Shown here: positions 51,528 to 63,079 of the stretch, piece after piece
Numbering within the stretch: the first letter of the stretch is position 1
Layout of the letters: each line of letters starts with the position of its first letter
From: Melastoma dodecandrum
Taxonomy: Eukaryota; Streptophyta; Magnoliopsida; Myrtales; Melastomataceae
NCBI GenBank assembly: GCA_029817715.1
Contig: JARUPY010000164.1
Location: 314,001-378,000 of the forward strand
Direction: 5' to 3'
Length of the DNA: 64,000 bases
Position numbers and translations under genes: made by a program
Notes under the pieces: generated by a model
What the model saw: the letters and a program-made list of their open reading frames with translations, nothing else
Databases searched by the model: none
What the model was told of the DNA's origin: nothing

Positions 51528-53219
51528 TGTTAGATTCCAATAGAGAATAAAACTTCTGTAGAATACAACAAAGTGGTAACAGCAACAGAGCACTTAGAAG
51601 GTCGAGCTTCTATAGGATCTCAATGAGCGGTTAGGCTTTTGAACGATTAACTCTTATGAAAACATTAGCAAACAAAATTAAGTGAAACACAAGTTTATAG
51701 TGGTTCAATAAAGACTACCTACATCCAATCTCACCGTAAACGTTGCGTGGTTATCACCTACATGCACCCGAAGGTACTGAACTTTTACAAGTTAGCACGG
51801 GGTAGCGTGACTAAAATTGTAAGGTTTAACCAGGTGTTTGGACGATCTCCTCCTCGGACGATGTCCTTGTCAGTTGTACAGCTACCTGCTACGACTTCCC
51901 CTCAGCTTCTCACTGAGTCCCTTAGGTCCTCACCAAGAATTCTCTACTCCTCGTTGAGACTTCCCCTGGACTTCTCACCGAGTAGACGTTCCTACACACA
52001 ACCACAATAGAACATAGTTAAAGAACCAGGTTTGTCCCTCACCTTATGCACTCCTGGAGATTTGGCCTTCACTTTGGTCATTGCACGTTGGCTAGTACAC
52101 AGCCAGCAATCCACCCCTGGATCCTGCTACATGCTCCACAAGCGCTATCCATAGCCTCCAACTAAAGTCCTTCGTACCCCCCGAGTCACTTTCCCAAAAG
52201 CTTTCACCAACATCATTACATTTTATAACTCAGGCCTTTCCCATGGTGCGGCAAGAGCATGAACGACACACTCAAAGCAAAATAAATAGAATGTAATCGT
52301 CTCCCAACTATTCTACTTTGATTCTAATACACATTCCCGAGTTAATCTATTTGTAACTAATAAAATGAATCAAAAGTAGATTAATAGTTCACAAGACGTC
52401 GTGCGGGTGTAGATGGAAAGTATCTTGCTGCAAAACAAGGGATCTAATCAGTTAGTGTAACAATCATACAAATAAAACAAAATTGTTTCCAAATTTCGGC
52501 ACCATAACGTCAATCATGTTACCGTTGGGAATCAATTAGAGATTGATTGATTTCGTACTCAACAAGTATAAGATGGTCAGAAGGTTCTGCACACGTGTAG
52601 CCTTCTGTAAAAGGCAATAATCCTTGATATATTTCCTAATCTAGTTGATTTCTTCCAACTGTGATTACACAAGTACACAACTGTGATATATCACTAATGA
52701 AAATGTTTGAAGATGTTTGTCCATATCAAAATACAAATGAATGTGGACGTTATTCAACCTATAGAAGGTCATTATAGAACCTTTTAAGGTAAGAAATATA
52801 TTATTACCAAAAATTGGAAGATATGATCTCATTATTTCTTTTAATAAGAAATTTACGTTTTATTAACACTAATGAGATAAGATAAGATTGATAATATTCC
52901 AAAGGAATATTCTCTTTTAGTTTATCGATTATTAATTAATGAATTAAAATTAATTAATTAATTAGATAAATAAAAAATATATTTATGGAAATAAGTTTTC
53001 ATATTTACCAAAGTCTGTAGTTTATCCTTTAGTATTGCAAAAATACTTTTTTACATCATTTCTTTAATTAAGATAATGATTTTACTTATAAAACGTTCAT
53101 TAGGTAACCTTTTGTAGCGTGCAACACGAGCTTCTATAGATTACAAGAGCACATTCTAAATCTGTAGGATATAGATGTAAGGTTCTATATGGTTCATCAT
53201 CAAAAACATATTAACATAT
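51528..53219 (-). repeat. 5' LTR of the Copia element
   Basis: It starts TGTTAGATTCCAATAG. On the minus strand the segment ACGGTGAGATTGGATGTAGG...GAACCACTATAAACTTGTG (about 51680-51740) is typical of the transcribed part of SIRE/Tork-like LTRs. The far end is proposed at 53219, where the minus strand begins TGTTAATATGTTTTTGATGA. The partner LTR on the left is incomplete. Confidence 0.6.
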
Positions 53220-54817
53220 TTTTATGTAATTAGTATTCTTAGAACCATATTGCAGCATTTTACAACTGTCGTTCTTTGAGTTTTCGTATTGGGTCCACCT
53301 GGTTGGTCAAATAATTTAGGAAAGGTAGGGTCCTCCCCTGGTAATCGCCTCTAGTGGCAGGATGGATAATCTGTGCATTAGGGGAATGTAAATATAGTTT
53401 GTTTGTTTAATCTTTTATAAATTCTGTATTTGTAATCCCCCATCCAAATTTTGAATAGACTGATATTATAACTGAAATTTAGTTATACAACTTTTATGTT
53501 TTACATTTCTCATTTTGAGAAGCTTTAACCTACTGTAAATTGGGGTCAAACTCGCTAAAAAAAAGCTGTCTTATTAAAATATGTCTAGTTTGAACTATCA
53601 AAATTCTCGTGTTTGCAACAAATTACATATTTGTTTTTCCTAAAACTGGTTATGTTATAACATAATTGAGTTAGTTATCCCCTGGTAATATTTTCCAATT
53701 TTTTGTTATTTGATGTGATTCGAGAAAATAGCCAAAATTGTATACCCTTTAACTTGTAATAGGTTGAATCACTCTTTTGCCTTGTGGAATAATATCTTAA
53801 CGTTAGATCTTGATAAAATGGTATGTGACATCCCCATTCCATGATCTTTCTGCGAAGGTTGCCCAGATAAGATGATCGATGATCTGGATATAATGGGAAT
53901 AACAAGACGATTATTGTCTGTCCTATTTCTGTGGACCGCCACATTTCTTCTCTGATTCCGGAAGATCCAACCATTGTGATTTCCTCATTAAGATATAAAA
54001 TTTTAAAGTCTAAATTCACTTAGATCGGATGGTTCGAGGTGAGGTTATGTCTTGTTTTCCAGGACTTGCGCATGTTGCATTATGCATGTGTTTGACTTCG
54101 CACTTGCATAAGTCATAAACCCACCGTTAGTGCATTGTTGAATTTGACAAACATGCTTACCATTGATTTGTTCACTTAATGAATGGTAAAATTTTCATTC
54201 TTTTGATGGTACAATAACTTATGCAGTGTCTCCTTGACTATATGTTTCGAACATTCTCCATTCTTCACCTTCGTACGGTCGTGACATCCATGGAGTGAGG
54301 GATTTGGCATTGATGCACTACTATCTTCAACAATTTGGGATATCACGACAACATGCTTTGAATGCTCTAGGTTTTTCCAACGCATTCGAAGGTTTCGAGT
54401 TTTGAGTTTCTTACACATGTGAGTCTCTCTCATTTGATTTTTCCATTATTCTTTTTTTTTATCGATTGGCTGATGTTTGTTTCTCTATTTTCCCTCTACT
54501 TTGCATGAAAAACATGACAAAAAACATGACCAGTCTTGAGGAATCGAAAACAAACACAATCCCCACAAATGGTAACCCATGCTTACTTGGTCAATTCGAT
54601 TCAAATTTGCTCTAGTTGACTTGTAATTGATCCAATATTATCATTACTGCAATTCCCTACTATGCATGAAATTGAATCAATGCAATCTCCGTTGACAAAT
54701 GGAGAATTCAACAACCAAATGATGTGTCCTCCATAATCTCGGAGGTTCAACTTCAGAGGTACAATGTTTAGACATTGATTTGCTAGTATACAAGACAGTG
54801 AAATGTACAAAATGAAC
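53220..54817. other. Low-information DNA with two short minus-strand frames
   Basis: 53675-54019 (114 codons, minus) and 54176-54433 (85 codons, minus; includes HVVVISQIVEDSSASMPNPS and ends with a normal stop) have ordinary composition but no family I recognise. They might be exon remnants. Elsewhere in the stretch I see AT-rich sequence only. Confidence 0.35.
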
Positions 54818-54909
54818 AAATAAATCATTGTCTAAACGTCGTACATTGTACAACGTTGGAACAATGTTTTATGCAGTACAATGTACGACGTTTAAATAGT
54901 GATTTATTT
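54818..54909. repeat. 34-bp foldback hairpin
   Basis: The arms 54818-54851 and 54876-54909 are complementary except for three positions, around a 24-bp loop. The core of both is AAACGTCGTACATTGTAC. Confidence 0.85.
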
Positions 54910-55250
54910 ATGTTAGTATGGTTTTGATGATGCCATACAGACGGTAAGCCTCTGCTGTGTAGAAGATAAGCTTCTACTACACTGCAGAGGATTAACTTAC
55001 AGGGACAGTCCATTTCATACCTTATGTCACCTAATATGTACCACGAAGTATTTCATTAATCTTCTAATTAGTTAAATATATTCATATGATATTTTATGTT
55101 ATTTAAAATGGTTTAAAGAATTTTGATTACGATTCATTTCCATGTGAGTTGATCTATTCTCTTTAAGGGAACAATCACTCTAAATATAGATAGCATTGAT
55201 GCAAGGTTATGTTGATTGATCTGGAACTATCCAACAGTCAATTAATCCCT
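54910..55250 (+). repeat. Possible Copia LTR fragment, opposite orientation
   Basis: TGTTAGTATGGTTTTGATGA at 54910 resembles the proposed LTR start TGTTAATATGTTTTTGATGA (53219, minus strand), and both continue with CCATA-AGA. A second hairpin (54949-54990) follows. Similarity fades after about 100 bp. Confidence 0.4.
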
Positions 55251-55800
55251 TTTCTTGTGTCTAAACACGTCCATAGTCATTATGAATCATGGCAAGGGAC
55301 AACCATTTGAATATGGACGAACCTTACACGTGTCTGTATCCAGAAAGTCTGGCAACTAATTATGCAAACCAAGATTATCAGATTTTCATTTATAGAAGCC
55401 TGACGGAGCTTATCTGTCTGAATATTCTACAAGCCCTATCTCTTAGGATCGTGAACACAATCATGACCAAATGGCATGATTGATCCTTAAGTGATATGGA
55501 GCATCTCTCCCAATGGGGGAACGTTTTATTTTCTGGCTGACATTTGTTTCCTTGTTTTACAGAGCCCTCCATCAACTATTGTACCTTCCGTAAATATGTT
55601 TTTCTATTTTGTATAAAATAGGATCATTTTTAATTAAAAAAGAGTGTAGGAGATTGTACGTGTATAGTGAGTGTATACGACATTGTAGCTTGAGTGACTT
55701 CAGTTGCAGTCGAGGGTACAAGCTAGACTGGACGTGTGTGAGGCTGCGAAGGTTCTGGCTGCACTGTGGTGTGGCGGACATGGGTGCAAGATCTTATAGA
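55251..55800. other. Unassigned DNA
   Basis: A short plus-strand frame (55289-55483) has no recognised domain. Nothing else is supported. Confidence 0.35.
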
Positions 55801-55920
55801 ATCTAAGGAGGAATTACGCTTCCCAAACTCAGGGGATCAGTCGCTAATAGAGTCCCATTATTTTGGCGATTTGGTCGACATAAACACCTGTGATGTTAAT
55901 TGCCTAACATGCCACCTTTA

Positions 55921-56655
55921 TCAATGCAGTAGGACAAAGATCAATCGTTCAAGACCAGCGAGACGATCATCGTCAACATGTTGTTTAAGCGACTTGTGAG
56001 CAAAGGGATACTTCAGTGCCCTCCTGATCTCATAAGCATGCAACACAATCGTTGTCGCTGGCATATGGACTCCTCGCACACCACTGATCACTGTCATACC
56101 TTTAGGACGTACCTGTTGAACGAAAGGAAAGCAGAATGGTAGGATCTCAACCACCTTGAAGAGATGGCCACTGGAATCAATAGTTGTCCAAGGGTACACC
56201 AACACACAGAGAAATGCCTAGAGCAGAAAGGAGCCCCACAAAATGGGATGTGCCAGCTCTATTGCAACCAATACTTCCTACTACTGGCCGGTTTGGCATC
56301 CGAGGGGATGATTAAGGTGGAAAGGGTCGACCCTTCATTAGGTAACGCATCTAACTCCGAATTTACTCACTCTTCGGAGACTTCACCTGGGTGAAACCTC
56401 AAAAGGGGCTATGACCCATATAAAAGGGATTTCGTGTAGGTGGATAATGGCCAACAACACCTTGGAAACTCACGCTTTATTCGCGTAGCTATCCTCCTAG
56501 ATGTGGGAATATGGCAGAAGGTGGGAATGGGAACACAATCCCAAATACCCACCGAGAAAACTAAAAAGCGAAGAGAAAGGAGGGCGCGACGCGCTGCGGA
56601 GAAACGTGCCAAGGTGGCGATGTCCGACACCCAAAACACTAAGGAGTCAAGTTAA
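55921..56655 (+). pseudogene. gag remnant of element C
   Basis: TIIVNMLFKRLVSKGILQCP near 55955 matches KTFMVNKLFKRLLDNGLIFC of element A. CRWHMDSSHTTDHCHTFR (about 56050) is a Tat-type zinc knuckle. The end (RRERRARRAAEKRAKVAM, 56565-56625) is strongly basic, followed by a stop at 56653. Only the C-terminal third of gag remains. Confidence 0.6.
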
Positions 56656-56868
56656 AGTGACCTCTCGTCTAACTCGCTGAGCGACTACAACCCGTACAAT
56701 CCGGGACGCCACTCGAGGCTCGCCTCGAGCTCGTGGTTCTCTTGTCGTTCTTCCCACGAACGCCGAAAGGTCCTCCTAAGAAGCGAAAGTATAATCTCCA
56801 ACTCATCCAGGTCAGTTCCTACTCACTCCAGCTCGTCCATCACGGATGCTAAGGCGACGAAACTGTCT
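56656..56868. other. Junction between gag remnant and antisense ORF of element C
   Basis: No frame is supported. Short CTCGAG/AGCTCG words near 56716-56730. This is the place where pol is missing. Confidence 0.4.
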
Positions 56869-57830
56869 TTAGTCTTGATACCATGCTCGACGATGGTGAT
56901 AAAAGAGACAACCAGAGAATGCAAGGGCGACCATGAATATGCTTAAGTCAGACAATGACTTGAGAACAAATAAGGGACATAACTCGAGGACCCTTACCGA
57001 GTTCGCCTGCCCTTGTGGGCCTTGGGGAGTTTCTGTCGCTTGGCCTTGGGAGGCTTCTGTCGCCTGACTCGAGAAAGCTTCCATCGCTTGCTGTTGAGGG
57101 GCTCCCATCGCCTGACCTTGAGGGATTTCTGTCGCCTCACTTGACGAATGTTGGGCGACAGTAACATCATCGATCGACGAGACTCTGGCGTCATTCCTCG
57201 AAGGTGGGGCAGGAACTTTGGGTACCGCCTCACTAGGGGCTGCTCCGCCTCTGGCATGTCTGGATGACCTTGGTCGCCCAGCCGCGAAGCAATAGAGACA
57301 TCGTCGAAAACATCTTCACTGACAACGGAAGGAACACCAGCAACACCTTTGTCAAAGGAATTGGTGTTACTTCTAAATCCCCGATCAAGAAACAGAGCAC
57401 ATAGGAGCATAATACCTGACACATTCCCGGAGGGTACTTGATCGGGAGTGGGACAATCAGCAGTAACTCGTGGCAGTGCTGAGGGAATAGACCCATGAGA
57501 CGCTTTATTCTCCAGGCGGACTCCTTGTGAAGATGAACCCGTTGAGGAAGGCTTCGTTATCTTGATGCCTATTATACAAAAGTGTTAGTCCATCTTCCAA
57601 ACGCCAACCGAGTGAGGATGAATTGATCCAATAGACTCGAGGAGGACGAGTCACCACCTGACGACCGCTTCTTCGAGATTTTCCCACTCGCACTCGGAAG
57701 TACTGGTGGAGGGGCCGAATTCTCCGCCTGAATTAGCCTCTCTAGATGGGAGGAGGCCAGCAACATTCCCCAAATCTCATACCAAGCACTGGAAAAGAAC
57801 GAGGACTGACCACCTGATGGCTCTTGTCTG
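56869..57830 (-). pseudogene. C-terminal part of the antisense ORF of element C, with 30-bp repeats
   Basis: The frame 56869-57108 reads QQQAMEAFSSQATEASQGQA and QATETPQGPQGQAN, a Gln/Ala/Thr repeat made by a tandem 30-bp DNA unit (57003-57145). Upstream frames (56994-57422, 57233-57496, 57505-57766) include a Ser-rich segment SSSSLLDQFILTRLAFGRWT. It is the variable tail that follows the mobile domain. Confidence 0.5.
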
Positions 57831-58990
57831 AGCTAAGCCATGGGAAGGCCTGGTAGTTGAGATTGCTCAACTAGACCACATCCCACAGGAAACGAGACAC
57901 GCTTGTCCAGCGACTGATTCTTGGAATGGAAAAATGGGACGGCCAAACATTGCATGAAGCCTAGCTGACGGGCACATAGTTGAGGATTATACACCTCAAA
58001 GGTCATGCCAGCAGAGTCCACTCCTATCAGGTCCCTAGCGAAGAATGTTGGGCGAAGGTACTCAATATTTCCCATTCCTCAGGGAAAGGGCGCTAGAAAG
58101 AGACCTGCCTGGACTTTCATCCGCATATCCATCCACTAGGGCTTGAATGCAGCCAACACCACTAAGGGTAGTCCAATACTCGGACGAGCTCGCTCAAACG
58201 ACATCCTTCGAGTGTGCATCACGTGGGGATAGTGAGCAAAGCCCAAAAAATACAATACGATCCACAGGTACACAATCCACAAAAGGACATCCGTCCGACA
58301 CCCAGGAAAGTTGGTCGGGTTAGCTGTCGCCTGGTGCAACCCGCGGTAAATCAAATTCAACAGGAAAGGGGCAACGGCCACAGCTTCTGACTTGTCTGCA
58401 TTGGCAGCGTCGACTAGATTAGTGGCACTCCAATCATGAAACGGCTGGGACGCTTTCCTCGGTTACAAAAGATATACTTGGATAACCACTCCAAGTAGAA
58501 TTTGAACTCCTCTTGGGGTCCCCACTTGTTCCCAGAAAGGTGTCGGGTAGCCACTTCATTGACGCGCACTGAAGGGTTGAACTTCAAGTCAGCACACTTA
58601 TAATTGAAACGAAGGGGGGCTCCATAAAGATGGCAACCAATCAGAAAGCAGATATCCTCCAAAGTGATCGACATTAGTCCTTTGGAGAGATAGAAGCAAT
58701 TGATTGATGCAAGATGTGTCGATCAAGTCCTTGATCCCCATGGCTTTCCATGCAGGACATTTTTTCTCCATCCACCTGGAGACCCACGAATTAGGCGTCT
58801 CACTCCTAGGGTAAAGAAAAAAACAGAGTTGCGCTCGTGCGGACGGACCCCATCCTGACGGCTCGAATTCGCCATGAGAGAAAACAGTGCGGGCAACTTG
58901 CTGGTGAAAAGGAACAACATTTCAGCATCAGAGAGGAGAAAGTGCTTGGGTTCGGGAACAAAGGGACCCAGGGTTTGTTGTTCCGACATC
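57831..58990 (-). pseudogene. Plant mobile domain protein (antisense ORF of element C)
   Basis: In order on the minus strand: MSEQQTLGPFVPEPKHFLLS (58990), INCFYLSKGLMSITLEDICF (about 58690, the FYLP-GPMSITL hallmark of the plant mobile domain), FLIGCHLYGAPLRFNYKCAD, WLSKYIFCNRGKRPSRFMIG, then 58136-58381 (FLLNLIYRGLHQATANPTNF) and 57833-58075 (FEVYNPQLCARQLGFMQCLA), the conserved end of the domain. Stops and frameshifts separate the pieces. It is a homologue of the ORF at 14044-15245, but clearly diverged. Confidence 0.65.
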
Positions 58991-60233
58991 TGAAAGCCAA
59001 AGTCGGATTCCGCTTTATGGTAAGGAAATATATGATACAGCTAGGACTCAGCGAAAGCCCGTCGGAAAGCGGCTCCGACACCTCCTCATGGGTCGGGGAA
59101 GTCGAGGACGATGGGGATGAAGCACCGGAGTATATGAGAGTTAGAGAGAATCAGGGTTTCTGAAGGGACGGAAAAGTAGGAGAAGGGTTTCTAATTGCGT
59201 GAGTGGGAAACCCTGACCCCTGCTAGGCTTTATATTTTAGAAATTGACAAAACGGCTAAGGCCTAAAATGAACGTCGCCTGAAGGTCAAAAGGAGCATTG
59301 CTTCGCTTGGAAACTGATGATGTTTCAAAGGTCATAAGTAGGCAGGCGAAGAGACTTAAGATACGCATTTATTCTCATACAAATCCTTGGTTCATTACAT
59401 GGGTCTGAATGATGATGCCTGTACATACAGATGAAATGAAAACGACTCAGTAGACGGCGTATCCTCTCATTGAGAAATGCACTATTGAAGCTCGTACGAG
59501 GTTTTAGGGATATTCGAGGGTTTATCCCAGGAAGTGGTTACACATGGTACTCGATTCTTCCCTCTGATGGAGAAGATCCTTGGCTGCAGCCGATGGCTCC
59601 ATCCCACGGTGGAGTGGAGACGCAGCTGCAGCAGAACGGGGAGATCCTTGTCCCCCATCTAATGCCGAATCGGGATCTCCTAGGACCCGTGAGGCTAACT
59701 GAGTGAGGATGGAGCGATGGCTTACCCTCATGGTTTCCCAGCAGCCCCAAGGGTTCGGCGTCGCTGGGAAGCACCAAAGGTTAGTCCAATCAGACGCATT
59801 GAGGTTTTGCTCAGGCCCTCTCCCTTTCCAGAAGGCAAGATGGAGAATTTGGAGACCACTATCATAAGGTGGTGGACATAGGTTCTCAAGCAAGCTAAGG
59901 TGATGGACATAGGTACTGGGTAGAATGCTGAAGGATGGAAAACCTCATAACTAGGCTATTTTCAAAAACAGTGGTTTGCGATTTGGAAGACGATTAGGGC
60001 ATCGCTATTTATAGCGGGTTATGAGGGATATAACGGCTCTAACAAGGGATATCATGACAGAGATCTCGAAGAATTCAACGGTTGTTCCGGGGATTTCAAC
60101 CGATACGCACTAGGGATATCGACGGTTAGCGATTTATGTTCGCCTGCACATGTTACTAGGCTGCAGGAGAATGATTACTTAGTCTTTTTCAAGGCGAGAC
60201 AGGTCACTCCATCTCCCTTGAGGGGGGCTTATA
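58991..60233. other. Region between the antisense ORF and 3' LTR of element C
   Basis: About 1.2 kb against only 150 bp in element A. It contains plus-strand frames without domains (59470-59706) and a set of degenerate units GGGATATCAACGGTT-like at 60020-60135. It may hold the promoter and leader of the antisense transcript. The polypurine run TTGAGGGGGGCT lies at 60219-60229. Confidence 0.4.
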
Positions 60234-60833
60234 TGTTTAGTAACCGAAATTCTTGGCCACAAATCTCAACTTCATCTGTTGATCAACGGTCCAGAATACA
60301 GGCCCAAGATACAGGAAACCCAGTAAGGAGGTGGCCACGGAAACACAAGAGTCAGCGAAACGACAAGCGACAGTCAACTGGGTGAGTGAGGAAACTCTAC
60401 GGCGAATGCTAATAGGCAATGCGGTCGATCAGTAGCTGTTAAGGAAGATTCCGGACGATCTTAGGATTTGGAAGGGAATTGTTGCCAAGGTTGCTCGGAT
60501 GGAAAGAAGATATGCTATGAAGACTAGCAACAAAGGATAGTAATATATGTGCAATATTTCATTACCGTACATACATAGGTCTAACTCAGTATAAATAGTT
60601 GTTCTTAAGCATTGTACACACACCTCTTTACAGTACAGCATATAGTCTTTTTATCCTTCAAGCATTTCAACGTTCAAGCTCTCTGTACTCATGCGTTCTT
60701 GCTTCCTTCCGAAGGCATCGCCGATGGCATCCGTAAGTGCTTCCACTTAAGGATGTTCGTCCGCATTCTTCTCCCTCTCTCTCTCTCATTTCATCATACG
60801 GCGACCACACATTCTACGAAACTCCGAGTACCA
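60234..60833 (+). repeat. 3' LTR of element C
   Basis: It starts TGTTTAGTAACC right after the polypurine run (compare TGTTTACATGG in A), has a TATA box at 60590-60597, and ends near CGGCGACCACACATTCTACG...CGAGTACCA, similar to the end of the A LTR (GACGACCACATTTTCATTCA). It is about 600 bp. No partner LTR is in the window. Confidence 0.65.
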
Positions 60834-61974
60834 GTTACTTGTAGTGACAGAGATTTTCGACGTGTTTGGATCCGGCTTGTCCGCGGTCACTTCCGGAGCG
60901 AATAAACGTGATTGGGTACAAGCATGCAGATTCTAGAGAAAGAAAATATGATCTCAAAAAAAGATGAATTTACTTCTCTTGCCATTAGCAAATTTGAGAT
61001 GTACACGAGTTAAGGAAATCATTAACACGATAAAGTTGGGCTTTTCTACATTCATCTCTAATGTCATTCAAATTATGTTTTTTAGTACTATGTAGGGCTT
61101 TTGTAATCTAATTATGTTGGGTGATCAGGAGCGTATAACCTTCCCAGGAAATCTCAGTACCGAACATGATGCAGTTCGACATGTCATTGTCGATTTCATA
61201 TGGGTTCATTTGTGGGTCTCAAGACGGAAAAGGTAATTGAATTTGATGTACCAGAAATTCTTCCCATGCCTTGATAAATGGTGGACTGACCAATGATACT
61301 ATATTCGTAGTGAGAGCAGCTTGCTGTGATTCATGCATATTCCTTTTTAGGTCATGTAACCGTGTGCGATACTTGGGTACTCGGATGCATTTTTATACAT
61401 TTTAGACATGTGTTTTATACTCTTTTTTCGTATCCAAATAATAATAAATAATTAAAATATATGATACCGGTGTCGGATAGTAACTTTTTCATGTCGGATG
61501 ATTATTTTTCTTTATCCAAACCACTAGCAATTTTATTTGTTATTTGATATACTTTTTATTTGTTTCGCAACGAATCAACATATTTGTGAATGAGTTATAT
61601 ATATCACGATCAAAATAAACGTAATATCACTATATATGTCCTAATGTAATTGCGCACGAATCAACATATTTGCACATGAATTTTTTAAAATGACAAAGTT
61701 TCAAAAATGTTTGAATCATCTCCGCCACAATTTCATTTATTATATTTTAAAAATGTTTATATAAATTATTAAATAATATGAAATAACATTATATTTATAA
61801 AGTATTTAACTTAATAATAATTTGATTTATATAAAATTATATAAATGTCACTTCAATAAATTTTTATGTCATATCCAAGTCGTATCCACGTCCTAATAGA
61901 AAACTTTTTTGAAATTGACTTATCGTGTCATATCCGGAAGCGGCTAACGGTACGTGCACGTGAGACTTATGTAG
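60834..61974. other. AT-rich intergenic DNA
   Basis: No gene is supported. Words of the type CGTATCC/GTCGGAT/CATATCC recur between 61425 and 61945. The remainder is AT-rich. Confidence 0.5.
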
Positions 61975-62640
61975 TTTACTACTTAATACTAAAATTAGTA
62001 GTAAATTTTACTAAAAGTTGACCGTTACTACTCAAGTCAACGCAAAAGTAGTAAAAAAAGTAGTAAATTTTACTACTTATTGGTCTTCTTTTAGTAAAGT
62101 CAACACAAATGTAGTATAAAATGTCGTAAATTTTACTACTTTTGGACTGTTCACCGCAGTGCAATTTTACTACTTTTACGCTGACTTTACTAAAACCTCA
62201 TTTTTAGTAAAGTCAACGTAGAAGTAGTAAAAAAAAGTAGTAAAATTTACTACTTTTTTTACTATATTTGCGTTGACTTTACTAAGAAAACCACACTTTT
62301 AGTAAAGTCAACGTAAAAGTAGTAAAATTACTACCTTTTTTACTACTTCTACGTTGACTTTACTAAATTTCTCCTTTTTAGTAAAGTCAACGCAAAAGTA
62401 GTATAAAAAGTAGTAAAATTAACTACTTTAACTGTACAAATTATGTCGATAAGTAGTAATTGTTTACTACTTTCGTTGTGATTTTTAGTAAAATTATATT
62501 TGAGTTGGTAAAATTGGTAGTAAATAGGTAGGGTTTGTCGTAAATGTTTACTACTGTAAGCATGTTTTTACTAAAATAAGTAGTAAACTGTTACTACTTT
62601 ATAGGCGTTGACTAAGAAATTTTACTACTTTGAACAGTGT
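61975..62640. repeat. Array of alternating inverted repeats (foldback region)
   Basis: A unit of about 27 bp built on AGTAAAGTCAACGTAAAAGT occurs about nine times, alternately direct (about 62033, 62091, 62204, 62299, 62379) and inverted (62168, 62257, 62338, 62594), separated by short spacers and TAGTAAATTTTACTA words. Neighbouring units form strong hairpins, for example 62168-62229 with a loop of only a few bases. The inverted unit contains GTTGACTTT, which includes the W-box core TTGAC. It resembles the subterminal repeats of a CACTA element or a foldback MITE; no transposase and no clear ends are seen. Confidence 0.85.
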
Positions 62641-63079
62641 TTCCGAACCTAACTCCGAACCTAATTATTCTAAATTTTGATATGAAATGACTATTTTGCC
62701 CCGGTTACTAGTATTATTACTACTTTACTGAATGATTCATTTTCTTTTCACTTACCCCTAACCAAGTGGGGAGGTACCAAATCCACAATGCAGAAAAAAA
62801 CCCAACTTACCGCGAGTAATAAGTAGTGAGTATTGTGATTGTAATATGAATAATAAGACTTCTGCGTTATTGTAATAACAATAGGGTGTGTTTGTGCTTG
62901 CCGTCAAATTGTCAAAAGCCCTACGAACAAACATATTGAAACAATACAGATACTGACTAATGTCATCTTTGAACTAGTACATAATTTACAAAATCTTCGC
63001 CAGTGATCAAGACCCAACAATGCATAAGATATCAAGAACATATATTTGTAGCACGGTTTTAGTAAAGAGTAGTAGTGAA
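62641..63079. other. Putative 3' untranslated and downstream region of the host exon
   Basis: No frame is supported. A short duplication TCCGAACCTAA occurs twice at 62642-62665. The part nearest 63079 would be the 3' UTR of the minus-strand exon. Confidence 0.35.

Larger units (their letters stand above)
41280..53219 (-). mobile_element. SIRE-like Copia element, split by B5
   Basis: The right half (48554-53219) carries LTR, primer site, gag, protease and integrase on the minus strand. The left half (41280-43016) carries a polypyrimidine run at 41826-41842 (minus-strand GAGGGGGAGAGAGC), a likely polypurine tract, and LTR-like words (ACTTCTATAGAATACAGAGC near 41650) shared with the leader and LTR at 51120-51620. 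Reverse transcriptase and RNase H were not found. Grouping of left and right halves into one element is inferred from these shared words. Confidence 0.6.
55801..60833 (+). mobile_element. Second Tat-like element (C), pol deleted
   Basis: A gag remnant on the plus strand, a long antisense ORF with plant mobile domain, a polypurine run and a 3' LTR (60234-60833) parallel the plan of element A. Protease, reverse transcriptase, RNase H and integrase are missing between 56650 and 56870. A 5' LTR was not found; the left border is provisional. Confidence 0.6.

Noticed and set aside
55289..55483. 64-codon plus-strand frame as a host gene
   Set aside because: No splice or promoter context and no recognisable motif.
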